Shown piece by piece: positions 55,306-63,687 of a DNA stretch of 64,000 nt. Made by a program: the position numbers and the translations under genes. The notes beneath the pieces are model-generated. The model was given only the letters and a program-made list of their open reading frames with translations, did no database searches and had not been told where the DNA came from. This DNA comes from Saccharothrix violaceirubra (GTDB lineage: Bacteria > Actinomycetota > Actinomycetes > Mycobacteriales > Pseudonocardiaceae), in NCBI RefSeq assembly GCF_014203755.1, contig NZ_JACHJS010000001.1, positions 4,464,001-4,528,000 of the forward strand. Direction: 5' to 3'. Numbering within the stretch: the stretch's first letter is position 1; the number at the start of each line of letters is the position of its first letter.

Positions 55306-55713
55306 TCACCAGGCCCCGGTCAGGGCGCGGCGGATCGCGCCGACCAGAGCCGCCCACTCGGGAAGCGCGGCGCCTTCCTCGGGGCATTGCACCCATCGCG
55401 AATCCTCGTGGTGGGTGGAGGGGAACGGGATGGAGCCGGGGTCGTCGTACCACCAGACCTTCGCGGCGATGAGGTCGGCGATGGTCGACTGGCTCATCGG
55501 TGTGCGTGGTCCGGTCAGAAAGATCCAGTCCACGCTGTTGCGTCGTGGTACGGCGATGATCGGTGCGCGCAGCATGGACTGGACGAGTCGGTGGTTGACC
55601 TCGCCGCCGAATCCGGCGCGCATGACCAACGCGCCCAGCAGACGGTCCTCGCCCGCGTCGGGATCGAGCCCGGTCGACTGCGGTGGTGGGCCTGTGATGG
55701 TTGCCGTGCTCAT
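55306..55713 (-). CDS. Hypothetical protein upstream of QueC
   Basis: 135 residues starting MSTATITGPPPQS at ATG 55713. The middle reads LLGALVMRAGFGGEVNHRLV and PIIAVPRRNSVDWIFLTGPR, the end EEGAALPEWAALVGAIRRAL. I know no family; it is a soluble mixed fold. Only 7 bases separate its stop from QueC, so it is in the same transcript. It may be a binding partner or a small modifying enzyme for preQ0. Confidence 0.55.
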   Translation of the reverse strand: MSTATITGPPPQSTGLDPDAGEDRLLGALVMRAGFGGEVNHRLVQSMLRAPIIAVPRRNSVDWIFLTGPRTPMSQSTIADLIAAKVWWYDDPGSIPFPSTHHEDSRWVQCPEEGAALPEWAALVGAIRRALTGAW

Positions 55714-55879
55714 GCGGAACACACCTCCGTGGCAAAGGGGGTTGGCACGGCGGAACCGGGGCGCCTTCGAAGGGTTGGCCCCGGCCCCGCCGTCGATCGG
55801 ATGGCGTGGCGACAACGCCACGCGGGCGACGCCTGGGAATGCCTGAAGTCCTTGCCGGTAAGGGATTCGGCGTCAGCCG
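55714..55879. other. Spacer upstream of the QueC unit
   Basis: About 165 bases with no visible gene. The QueC operon promoter should lie here; no clear consensus was found. Confidence 0.3.
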
Positions 55880-56122
55880 TCAGAGTTTCCGGACGGGCGG
55901 GTCATCGCGAATGAGTCCCAGCCCGTGTGTTCCGGCGGTCCTCACCGCCCGCCGCAGCGCACGCGTAGGAGGCCGCTTCGGCTCGCGCCAGTGCCTTCCC
56001 GCCCGCGCCGCGAGCCGATGCCGTCCGACGCCGGCCTTGTGCGCATCGGGTCGTGGGGACCGCAACAGGAGGCCGAAGAACACCAGGGGCATGGTCGTGG
56101 TGAGCACCATGACCGGTGACAT
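55880..56122 (-). CDS. Small protein with one membrane segment
   Basis: 80 residues beginning MSPVMVLTTTMPLVFFGLLL, one short hydrophobic segment, then a basic tail rich in Arg and His (KAGVGRHRLAARAGRHWREP). The ATG overlaps the previous gene's TGA by 1 base (TGATG). It may be a small membrane-bound partner of that protein. No family recognised. Confidence 0.45.
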   Translation of the reverse strand: MSPVMVLTTTMPLVFFGLLLRSPRPDAHKAGVGRHRLAARAGRHWREPKRPPTRALRRAVRTAGTHGLGLIRDDPPVRKL

Positions 56123-56496
56123 CACACGGTCCCTGTCCGAGTCGGGGAGGCCGCGGCGGAACCGGCCGGGGTCCCGGTTCCGCCGCGACATGACGGTGAA
56201 GCGGGACGTCCTGCGACGGCGGGAGGATGTCCGTCGCCGTACCGCGTCACCGTGCTCGCCGTACCGTCGACTTCTTCGCAGGGAAGGGTTCCACCGGGCG
56301 CGGAGGTGGCGGCCCCTGCGGCGGCCAGGGTGATGACGGAGAGGAACCGTTCGGCTTCGGCAAGGTCGAGCGTGGCCACCTCACCTGGAGGTGCCACCAG
56401 CACGACCGTCGAACCGCGCACGAACACCATCACGCCCCGAGGGCGGCCTACGACGTCGTGGCACGTCGTCACCCAAGGGCTGCTGCTGTTGTTCAT
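56122..56496 (-). CDS. Small hypothetical protein, coupled to the next gene
   Basis: 124 residues starting MNNSSSPWVTTCHD at ATG 56496. The centre, RPRGVMVFVRGSTVVLVAPPG then LDLAEAERFLSVITLAA, reads as a beta-strand pair and helix; the C-terminus is Thr/Gly/Pro-rich. The TGATG overlap with the downstream small gene supports translation of both. Function unknown. Confidence 0.45.
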   Translation of the reverse strand: MNNSSSPWVTTCHDVVGRPRGVMVFVRGSTVVLVAPPGEVATLDLAEAERFLSVITLAAAGAATSAPGGTLPCEEVDGTASTVTRYGDGHPPAVAGRPASPSCRGGTGTPAGSAAASPTRTGTV

Positions 56497-57003
56497 CGTG
56501 CGCCACCGCCCTGGGCGGTGGTCCGACTCCGTACCCACACCGGCTGCACGAGGAAGAGCTGCACAGCGAGCTTGGTCTGTGGGCATCGCGGAACCGGAGG
56601 TTCCACGAATCGCTGGGAGAGCTTCATCGTCCACTCCGGTGGTCAGCGAGTCCCGATTCATTTGTGTCCCCGACGCGGGCATGGCCGTTGACCGTGCCGA
56701 CGCGGGCGGCGTCCGGTGGTGCCGGAACCGTCCGGCTGTCGTGGACCCCGCTGACACAGACAAACACCCGGCGCGCGGACGAACCATGGCGTTCACGCAC
56801 CGTCGATACGACGTCGACCTGGCGTCCTATGGGTTGACCTGCGGATACGACGATCCCGACGGTCGGCTCCGTCCGGGTGAAAGCGAATGGGACCGTCCGG
56901 ATATCGGAAAGGCGGCGACGGCCAGAAAGTCCGTCGCCGCCTGGAACAATATTCGGCCGCGGACGGCCGGACCAGTGGTCGTTTTCGTTTGTCTCACCGG
57001 TTG
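56497..57003. other. Spacer with unsupported frames
   Basis: A plus-strand frame (56786 onwards, MAFTHRRYDVDLASYG) looks somewhat protein-like but runs through a strong hairpin and then antisense into the DUF6355-like gene, so I do not call it a gene. Otherwise nothing is seen. Confidence 0.3.
56911..56941 (-). terminator. GC-rich hairpin, probable terminator of the DUF6355-like gene
   Basis: Perfect 11-base arms (56911-56921 and 56931-56941) with a 9-base loop lie about 60 bases beyond the stop of the minus-strand gene. On that strand the arm is followed by TTTCC, a weak T-run. It is the best terminator seen in the window. Confidence 0.55.
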
Positions 57004-57339
57004 TCAGGGCTGGGTCAGCGAGCAGATCCGGTGGTCGCCGAGGTCGAGCAGGGTGGGAGGGGTGGTGACGTAGTAGGCGTTGACGACCCGCTCGTGCGGC
57101 CAGAACGGCAGTTCGGTCCAGGGGCCGAGGCATCGCGTGTAGGGCCCGTGGTCGGTGTCGACGCGGACGAGGACGAACGAGTCGGCGCAGTGGCGGTAGA
57201 CGGCGGTGGCGCCGTGGTGGTGATCGGGGTTGACGGACGTGAACCCGCAGACGGCGGGCAGCGCCGACGCCGCGGTCGGGCTCGCCGTGCCCAGCACGAC
57301 GGCAACGGCAGAGATAAAGGCGGATCGTGTGTAGGACAT
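57004..57339 (-). CDS. Secreted DUF6355-like protein
   Basis: 111 residues with an N-terminal signal peptide (AFISAVAVVLGTASPTAASA, cut after Ala-Ser-Ala). The mature part has four Cys (AVCGF, YRHCAD, TRCLG, RICSL), probably in two disulfides, and the VNAYYV segment of the DUF6355 family, which occurs in actinomycete secreted proteins and some natural-product loci. Its role is unknown. ATG 57339. Its probable terminator is the hairpin at 56911-56941. Confidence 0.7.
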   Translation of the reverse strand: MSYTRSAFISAVAVVLGTASPTAASALPAVCGFTSVNPDHHHGATAVYRHCADSFVLVRVDTDHGPYTRCLGPWTELPFWPHERVVNAYYVTTPPTLLDLGDHRICSLTQP

Positions 57340-57461
57340 GGTGTCTCCGGGCGTGGCTCGAATCCTGTCGATGGGTTCGAGCGTTCGCCTGGTGACGTCC
57401 GGGTGGCAGTGTTTCCCGTTGCCCTGCCTCGCGGAGTAGGAATACCCGCCGAGCCGAAGGC
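57340..57461. other. Short spacer
   Basis: Spacer between the minus-strand nucleoside hydrolase and the DUF6355-like gene; no feature visible. Confidence 0.2.
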
Positions 57462-58421
57462 TCAGGTGAGCGCGGAGAGAAGCCTGTCCAGGACGATCGG
57501 GGCGTCGACGGCGGTCGCGACGGCGACGGGCGCGCGGTCGGTGATGACGCCGGGAAGGTCGGCGTCCTCCGCGAGGAGGCGGAGGTCGGCGACGAGCCGG
57601 CCGCGGGTGTGGGTGCCGGTGAGTTCGACGGCGACAGGCAGCATGCGGTGCTCGGCGAGGGCGGGGTCGAGGGTGAGGACCGCAGCCAGCGGGTCGTGGA
57701 GGGTGTACTCGGGGCGGCCGAGCACGGTCTCGTAGAAGGTGCCGTAGTGGCGCAGGATCGCGGTGGCGAACCGGGCCCGCCGGGTACCGGCGTGGGCGAG
57801 GGCGTCGTACCAGGCGCGGTCGGCGCGGACGGATTCGGTGACGTCGAGCGGGACGAGGGTGAGGTCGAACCCGGCGGCGAGGACGAGGTCGGCGGCTTCG
57901 GGGTCGTGCCAGAGGTTGGCTTCGGCGTACGGGGTGATGTTGCCCGGCACGGCCAGCGCGCCGCCCATCGCCACGACCCGGCCCACCAGGTGGGGAAGCT
58001 CGGGTTCCAGGAGCAGGGCGAGGGCGAGGTTGGTCAGCGGGCCGAGGGCGAGCAGGGTGAGTCCGCCGGGATGGTCGCGGGCGAGGCGGACGAGCTGCTC
58101 GGCCGCCGAGGTTCCCGCCAGGTCCCGTGTGGATGGTGGTCCGGGATGTCCGCCGAGCCCGTCGGGGCCGTGGACGAACTCGGCTGTGTGCAGGGGTTGG
58201 GCCAGTGGGCGGGCCGCGCCGACGGCGACGGGGACGTCCGGGTGGTCGGCGATGTCGAGGACGCGCAGGATGTTGAGTGCGGCCTGGTGTGCGGTGGTGT
58301 TGCCGTGGACGGTGCCGATCGCGACGATCTCGACCTCGGGGCGGGTGGCGAGGTAGAGGATGGCCAGGGCGTCGTCGATGCCGGGGTCGGTGTCGATCAC
58401 GAGGCGCACCCGTTCACCCAA
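57462..58421 (-). CDS. Inosine/uridine-preferring nucleoside hydrolase
   Basis: The enzyme splits the N-glycosidic bond of nucleosides. VIDTDPGIDDALAILYL at about residues 8-24 is the calcium-binding signature; GTVHGNTTAHQAALN and the C-terminal HDPLAAVLTLDP complete the active site (Asp and His residues conserved). 319 aa is normal. ATG/GTG 58421 is the start. It diverges from the LOG gene; both act on purine-type ribosides, so they may be linked with the deazaguanine genes nearby. Confidence 0.9.
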   Translation of the reverse strand: MGERVRLVIDTDPGIDDALAILYLATRPEVEIVAIGTVHGNTTAHQAALNILRVLDIADHPDVPVAVGAARPLAQPLHTAEFVHGPDGLGGHPGPPSTRDLAGTSAAEQLVRLARDHPGGLTLLALGPLTNLALALLLEPELPHLVGRVVAMGGALAVPGNITPYAEANLWHDPEAADLVLAAGFDLTLVPLDVTESVRADRAWYDALAHAGTRRARFATAILRHYGTFYETVLGRPEYTLHDPLAAVLTLDPALAEHRMLPVAVELTGTHTRGRLVADLRLLAEDADLPGVITDRAPVAVATAVDAPIVLDRLLSALT

Positions 58422-58481
58422 TCAGCCGGTGTCCGTGCCCGCCATCGCCCGATGGAGCGGTCGGAGCCGTAGGTTCGCCGG

Positions 58482-59033
58482 GTGCGCATCTGTGTCTACT
58501 GCGGGTCCTCCGACGCCTCGCCCCAGTTTCTCGCCGCCGCCGCCGCGGTCGGTCGGACGTTGGCCGAACGCGGGATCGGCGTGGTGTACGGGGGCGCCCG
58601 AATCGGGACCATGGGCGCGGTCGCGGACGCCGCGTTGGCGGCCGGCGGCGAGGTTGTCGGGGTGATCCCCGGGTTCCTGGTCGACCTGGAGATCGCCCAC
58701 ACGGGGCTGACCGAACTGCGGGTGGTCGGGACGTTGCACGAACGCAAGGCGTTGATGTTGGAACTGTCCGACGCGGTGGTGGCGTTGCCCGGCGGGACGG
58801 GGACGTTGGACGAGCTGTTCGAGGCGTGGACCTGGGCGCAACTGGGCCTGCACGACAAACCGGTCGGGGTGCTCAACCTCGACCGGTTCTACGACCCGCT
58901 GGTGGCGATGGTGGACGGCATGGACACGCACGGATTCCTCAAGCCCACGGCACGGGATCGGCTGCTGGTGGAGGACGATCTGGACCGGTTGCTGCACCGG
59001 ATCGGCGGTCACCGCTCGCCGGACCGCGCCTGA
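58482..59033 (+). CDS. LOG-family protein (cytokinin riboside 5'-monophosphate phosphoribohydrolase)
   Basis: LOG enzymes cleave the ribose-5-phosphate from N6-modified AMP or related nucleotides. 183 residues with CVYCGSSD at the N-terminus, GGARIGTMGAVADAAL and the signature PGGTGTLDELFE at about 105-116. The first motif has Ala where many have Gly, a small change. GTG 58482 is the start; the end overlaps the convergent regulator by 25 bases. Together with the divergent nucleoside hydrolase it could recycle or trim purine nucleotides. Confidence 0.85.
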   Translation: MRICVYCGSSDASPQFLAAAAAVGRTLAERGIGVVYGGARIGTMGAVADAALAAGGEVVGVIPGFLVDLEIAHTGLTELRVVGTLHERKALMLELSDAVVALPGGTGTLDELFEAWTWAQLGLHDKPVGVLNLDRFYDPLVAMVDGMDTHGFLKPTARDRLLVEDDLDRLLHRIGGHRSPDRA

Positions 59034-61336
59034 CCGATCGGAGCCGTGTCCGGCGGTGACGGCCTGGGCGACGGGGTCGTCGGGTCGAGGCGTCGACGGA
59101 CGGCGTCGGCACGGGGGTCGTCCAGTTCGTCGAGGATCGCCAACGCGATCCGCCACTGGTCCGCGGCCCTGCCATGGGCGCCTTCGGCGAGCAGGGCGTC
59201 ACCGAAGGCGATGTGCGTGTCGGCCTCGCCCCAGCGGTCTCCGCTCTCCCGCCGTGCCCGCAGTCCCTGGTCGAACCGGCGTGCGGCTTCGTCGTGGCGG
59301 CCCAGCAGGTGCAGGGTGCTGCCGATCCTGGTCAGGGTGAACCCCTGGCCGAACCGGTCGGCGGCGGCGTCCATGACGGTCAGCGCGTCGGACAGGTACC
59401 CCAACGCCTGTTCGGGATGTCCCGCGAGGCGGGCCGCCTCACCGAGACCACCGAGTGCGATCGCTTCGCTGTACCAATCGTCGACCCGGCGGAACAGCGT
59501 GAGGGCGTCGGTGAACCGGGTGATCGCGGCGTCGGGGCGGCGCTGTTCCAGATCGAGGAAGGCCAGCGCGACCGTCGACCACGCCTGCCCGGTAACGTCC
59601 CCGATCTCGACGCGCATCCGCAGCGCCTCGTGGCTCATGACCTCGGCCTGCTCGCGATGGCCGCGCTCGCGGTAGGCGTGGGACAGGTTGTTGAGCACCC
59701 ACGCCTGCCCGAACACGTCACCACCGGCACGTGCGGCGGCCAGGCCGCTCTCGTGCGAGGCGGACCAGGCCGACCAGTGCTTGCGCAGGTAGAAGAAGTT
59801 CCACTGGCACACCGGCAGCTTCCACGCCCGGTCCCACAGTCCCGCACGGTGTGCGTCGTCGGTGACCGCGACGATGTTGGGCAGTTCGCGCTCGCACCAC
59901 TGCAACGCCTGTGTATAGGTCCACCCTTCCGGCGGGGAGGGCACGCCCGCGACGGGCGGTCCGAGTTCCGGGTCGCGCCGGTGGGGAGCCAACACCTGGT
60001 TGGCAGCCCGGGAGGTGTGCAGGTACCAGTCGACCATGCGCGTGGTCGCGGCCAGTGCCTGGGCAGAGTCCTCCTCGGAGTGGACGCGTTCGACCGCGAA
60101 CGCCTTGAGCAGGTCGTGTTGGCGGTACCGGTGTTTTCCCACTTCCTCCAGCAGTCGCAGCGCCACCAGGCGGTCGAGCGCCCGCACCGCGTGCGACAGT
60201 TCGATGCCGGCGAGCGCGGCGGCGGCCTCGGCGGAGAACGCGTCTCCGGAGTGCAGGCCCAGCAGTCGGAACAGACGCGCGTCCTGGGCGTCGAGCCCGG
60301 CGTAGGACCAGGAGAAGACGGCGCGGATGTTCCCGGCCTCGCCGGAGAGCACGTCCAGGCGGTGGTCGATGGCGGACATCTCGTCCGCGAGGTCGGCGAG
60401 GCTCCCGTGCGGGTGGACGATCGCGTGGTTCCCCGCGATCCGCACGGTCAGCGGCAGGTAGGCGCACATCCGCAGAATCCGCGCTGTGGCCTCGGGTTCC
60501 GTGTCGACCCGTTCCCTGCCGACCACCTCGCGCAACAAACCGGCCGCGGCGTCCTCGTCCAGCGCGTCCACGTGCACGCACACGGCGTCCTCGTGCACGG
60601 CCAACGAGGACAACCGACGCCTGCTGGTCACCACCACCAGACTGTCGGCCGATCCCGGCAACAGCGGTCGGACCTGGTCGTCGTCGAGGGCGTTGTCCAC
60701 CACCAGCAGCGTGCGGGTGTCGGCCAGCACGGTCCGCAGCATCGCCGTCCGCCGGTCCGGGGTGGTCGGGACCTCGGCCGCGTCCACCCCGAGATCGCGC
60801 AACAACCCCTCCAGGACGGCGAACGGGTCGACCCGGCCCGAGGTGCCGTGCCCGGCCAAGTCGACGAACAGGATGCCGTCCGGGTAGTCGTGACGGACCC
60901 TGTCCGCCCAGGCCACGGCACACGCGGTCTTGCCCACCCCGCCCTCTCCGTCGAGCGCGATTACCGGTGCCCGACCCGCGCTGCGCGACCGGGCCAGCAC
61001 GCGGTCCAACTCCTCCAGCAGCCCGTCGCGCCCCATGAGAGGGACCGGCCTGGGCAACTGCGCCGGAACCCGACGCGTCGTCGGGTTCCGGGCGGGTTTC
61101 CGGCCCACGTCCACCAGCGCGGTCAGCACGTCGTCGGCGCCCAACGCGGCATCGCAGGCACGGGCGAACTCCGGACTCGGTGATTTGATCCCGTTCTCGA
61201 CGTTCGCGATGTGGCTGGGGCTGTAGTGCGTGCGGTCGGCCAGGTCACGACGGGACATGCCCGCCGCTTTCCGCAACCGCTGCAACTCGCCCCCTATATC
61301 CGTCGCCTCCGGAGCCTTCTTCCCTATTCCGTTCAC
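59009..61336 (-). CDS. XRE-NB-ARC-TPR transcriptional regulator
   Basis: A 775-residue regulator. An XRE helix-turn-helix lies at about 15-70 (LRKAAGMSRRDLADRTHYSP). An NB-ARC-type ATPase follows with the P-loop GEGGVGKT at about 130 and the Walker B TLLVVDNALDD, then winged helices (LRLLEEVGKHRYRQHDLLKA) and about eight TPR repeats (AWVLNNLSHAYRERGHREQA). This is the SARP/AfsR-like multi-domain type in its XRE form, common in actinomycete secondary metabolism. GTG 61336 is chosen; upstream frame is not protein-like. Target unknown. Confidence 0.85.
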   Translation of the reverse strand: MNGIGKKAPEATDIGGELQRLRKAAGMSRRDLADRTHYSPSHIANVENGIKSPSPEFARACDAALGADDVLTALVDVGRKPARNPTTRRVPAQLPRPVPLMGRDGLLEELDRVLARSRSAGRAPVIALDGEGGVGKTACAVAWADRVRHDYPDGILFVDLAGHGTSGRVDPFAVLEGLLRDLGVDAAEVPTTPDRRTAMLRTVLADTRTLLVVDNALDDDQVRPLLPGSADSLVVVTSRRRLSSLAVHEDAVCVHVDALDEDAAAGLLREVVGRERVDTEPEATARILRMCAYLPLTVRIAGNHAIVHPHGSLADLADEMSAIDHRLDVLSGEAGNIRAVFSWSYAGLDAQDARLFRLLGLHSGDAFSAEAAAALAGIELSHAVRALDRLVALRLLEEVGKHRYRQHDLLKAFAVERVHSEEDSAQALAATTRMVDWYLHTSRAANQVLAPHRRDPELGPPVAGVPSPPEGWTYTQALQWCERELPNIVAVTDDAHRAGLWDRAWKLPVCQWNFFYLRKHWSAWSASHESGLAAARAGGDVFGQAWVLNNLSHAYRERGHREQAEVMSHEALRMRVEIGDVTGQAWSTVALAFLDLEQRRPDAAITRFTDALTLFRRVDDWYSEAIALGGLGEAARLAGHPEQALGYLSDALTVMDAAADRFGQGFTLTRIGSTLHLLGRHDEAARRFDQGLRARRESGDRWGEADTHIAFGDALLAEGAHGRAADQWRIALAILDELDDPRADAVRRRLDPTTPSPRPSPPDTAPIGQARSGER

Positions 61337-61527
61337 CAGAGCAACCTTCCCCCCTTGTTCCCCCGCACCTGCCTGGCCATCGTGGTCACAACCGGCGGAC
61401 AACGGGTCCTCGGCGAAACCGACGATATGCGGATCATGGCCTCCCGGACGGTGTCCGAGTCGTGATTTCGCATGAATCTTCACTCGAACGAGGCCGGTTT
61501 TCCGACTCGTGGAACGGAGAGGTGATC
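61337..61527. promoter_or_regulatory. Divergent promoter region, regulator / prepilin peptidase
   Basis: The 190-base gap holds promoters for both divergent genes. It ends at the ribosome site ggagagg (61517-61523). Confidence 0.35.
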
Positions 61528-62145
61528 ATGTCCGGTGGTATCTGGCCATTGGTGGGAGCGGTCGCCGCACCGCTCATCGCCTCCAGCGGGCCACGCCAGG
61601 CGATCGTCGCCGTGTTCCCGCCGCGAGGCCGGTCGGTGTGGGAGATCGCCGCGATCGGCCTGTCGCTGGCCGGTGCCCTGATGGCGGTGGAGAACAGGTT
61701 CGCCGGATCGCCGCTCGCGGACGCCTGGTGCTGGCTGGTCCTCGTCGGCGCCTGGCTGGCCTGGTCCGACTGGGTCCGCCAGCGGATTCCCACATTCGGC
61801 ACGGTCGCGCTCGCGGTGGTCGGACTCGCGCTGCTCGCACGCTCCGGCGACGACCAGGCCCTGATCCGTGCGGTCGTGGCGGCGACCGTGGTGTTGATCG
61901 CGGCGATCGCCGTGGCGACGGTGGCTTCGCTCGGCGGCGGCGACGTCAAACTCCTGGCTGCGGTGAGTGCCTATACCGGGTGGTGGGGATGGTCGCACGT
62001 CCTGACCGCCGTGATCGGCGCACTCGTCCTGGCGGCGGTGACCGGAGTGGTCCTGCTGATTCTCGGTCGAATCACGCCCGGCACGCATATAGCCGTTGGG
62101 CCCGCAATCATCGGCGGCGCGTTGTCGTCGGTTCCGGCACTGTGA
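61528..62145 (+). CDS. Prepilin peptidase (A24) family protein
   Basis: Prepilin peptidases cut the leader of pilin-like proteins in the membrane. 205 residues with about six helices. The two catalytic Asp are in WSDWVRQRIPT and SLGGGDVKLLAAVSAY (GxGD motif). The N-methylating domain of full-length PilD is lacking, as in TadV/CpaA types. ATG 61528 with ggagagg ahead. It begins a plus-strand group including a lipoprotein, a secreted protein and a SAF-domain protein, typical of Tad/Flp pilus loci. Confidence 0.8.
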   Translation: MSGGIWPLVGAVAAPLIASSGPRQAIVAVFPPRGRSVWEIAAIGLSLAGALMAVENRFAGSPLADAWCWLVLVGAWLAWSDWVRQRIPTFGTVALAVVGLALLARSGDDQALIRAVVAATVVLIAAIAVATVASLGGGDVKLLAAVSAYTGWWGWSHVLTAVIGALVLAAVTGVVLLILGRITPGTHIAVGPAIIGGALSSVPAL

Positions 62146-62201
62146 GGTGAACCGCCATGTGTCTGCCGTTCGTCCACGACGATCCCGAATTGAGGAAAGA
62201 C

Positions 62202-62744
62202 ATGCCGCGATTCCAGGCCCTCGCGACCGTGATCGTGGTGGCGATCGTCCTCGCCTCCTGCGGGCCCGCCATGCCGACGGACACCCCACACCCGACAACC
62301 ACCACCGAGACCATCGACGCGACGACTGCGGAACACGGTGACACCACCGCCGGACAAGCAGCCCTGACCGCCTACCGGGGCATGTGGAAAGCATTCGCCT
62401 CGGCGGGTACGACCGCCGACTGGACCTCCCCGGAACTGGCCCGATACGCAGGCGGGACCGCTTTGTCCACGCTCACGACCGGGTTGCGCGACGACCGGCA
62501 GCGCGGGGTCGTGTACCGCGGCGAGCCGACATTGCATCCGGAGGTCGTGGCCGCCGCGCCGACCAGCGTGATCGTCGAGGACTGCGGCGACTCCACGAAC
62601 TGGACCAGCCACGACGCGGCCACGGGCGACGAAGTCGACCGGGAAGAGCGCGGGCGACGTCGGATCGACGCGGTGGTCGAACTGCAAGGTGACGGGCAGT
62701 GGCGTGTCACGGACTTCGGCGTTCAGGCGGTGGGATCGTGTTGA
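62202..62744 (+). CDS. Predicted lipoprotein
   Basis: 180 residues. The N-terminal helix ALATVIVVAIVLASCG ends in a lipobox (Leu-Ala-Ser-Cys), so Cys is likely lipidated and the protein membrane-anchored. A Thr/Pro/Asp linker follows, then a globular domain: AYRGMWKAFASAGTTADWTS, YAGGTALSTLTTGL and RRRIDAVVELQGDGQWRV, in style close to SnoaL/NTF2-like accessory domains. ATG 62202 has gagg upstream. Confidence 0.75.
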   Translation: MPRFQALATVIVVAIVLASCGPAMPTDTPHPTTTTETIDATTAEHGDTTAGQAALTAYRGMWKAFASAGTTADWTSPELARYAGGTALSTLTTGLRDDRQRGVVYRGEPTLHPEVVAAAPTSVIVEDCGDSTNWTSHDAATGDEVDREERGRRRIDAVVELQGDGQWRVTDFGVQAVGSC

Positions 62745-63577
62745 GGACCCTCGGGGCGGTGTCAGCCGGTGTCGTGTTGATCGTCGTGGTGGCGCCGGTC
62801 GCCACTGCCGGGCCGTGGAGCAGCGTGGACTGTGCGCAACACCCCACAGCTGCCTGCGAACTCGCCGCCGGCACCACCTCGTCTTCGCACACCGGAACAG
62901 TGTCGGGTTCGGCGATCACCACACCGCCGCACCTCGAACAGCACGCCGAACCATCGTGTCGAGAGATCCCGGTCGACCTGCCTCCTCCCGACACTGCGAC
63001 GACGCCGGGCAGGTGGGTCGTGACGAGATGCGGCCCGGACGGCAAAGACTTCCAAGGTCTCATGTGGACTCCCGCGGACGACACCGGGACGACGAGCCTG
63101 GATTCGCCGGAGTCGCTGGCGCACGCCGCGTACGACCGTCTGCAACCGCCCACGCCGGTGATCGTCGCGAGTCCACCGGGTGATCAGTTGGTGAACCTGC
63201 CGACGTGGTTGTGGATCGACCAATGGAAGCCGGTGTCGGCGTCGGCGTCGACCCCCGGGGCGTCGGTGGCGGCGACCGCGACACCGACCTCGGTGACGTG
63301 GACGACGGGTGACGGAAGCACCGTGACCTGCGTCGGCCCCGGCACGCCCTACACGGTCGGAATCGACCCGATGTCGACCTCGCCCGACTGCGGCCACGTC
63401 TACCGCCGCTCCTCGGCGAGCATGCCGGGGCAGACGTTCCCGGTGACGGCCACGGTGCACTGGACGGTGACCTGGTCCGGCGCGGGGCAGGACGGCACCT
63501 TCCCGGACATGACCACCACCGGCAGCGCCGGTTTCCGCGTCGCGGAATCGCAGGCGTTGAACACCAGCGGCGGCTGA
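62738..63577 (+). CDS. Secreted protein, hypothetical
   Basis: 279 residues from GTG 62738 (overlapping the lipoprotein gene by 7 bases). A signal-like helix LGAVSAGVVLIVVVAPVATA begins it. The mature part is Thr/Ser/Pro-rich, with Trp (WLWIDQWKPVSASAST) and strand patterns such as SVTWTTGDGSTVTCVGPGT and ATVHWTVTWSGAG, which look like a beta-sandwich. Such proteins accompany prepilin peptidases in actinomycete pilus loci, perhaps as a pilus-linked surface protein. Confidence 0.7.
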   Translation: MLRTLGAVSAGVVLIVVVAPVATAGPWSSVDCAQHPTAACELAAGTTSSSHTGTVSGSAITTPPHLEQHAEPSCREIPVDLPPPDTATTPGRWVVTRCGPDGKDFQGLMWTPADDTGTTSLDSPESLAHAAYDRLQPPTPVIVASPPGDQLVNLPTWLWIDQWKPVSASASTPGASVAATATPTSVTWTTGDGSTVTCVGPGTPYTVGIDPMSTSPDCGHVYRRSSASMPGQTFPVTATVHWTVTWSGAGQDGTFPDMTTTGSAGFRVAESQALNTSGG

Positions 63578-63687
63578 CCACCCCGTCCCCACCGGTCCAC
63601 CAGCCACGGCAACGCCCACACCGGTTCCGCTCGCTGATCACCCTTGGGCGACGCGGCGCACTGCCCCATGCCTTCGGAGGTCCAGGC
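63578..63687. other. Short spacer
   Basis: Spacer ending in the ribosome site ggagg (63677-63681) for the next gene. Confidence 0.2.

Noticed and set aside
56786..57073. Plus-strand frame MAFTHRRYDV... as a small gene
   Set aside because: It crosses a strong hairpin and continues antisense into the DUF6355-like gene; no ribosome site.
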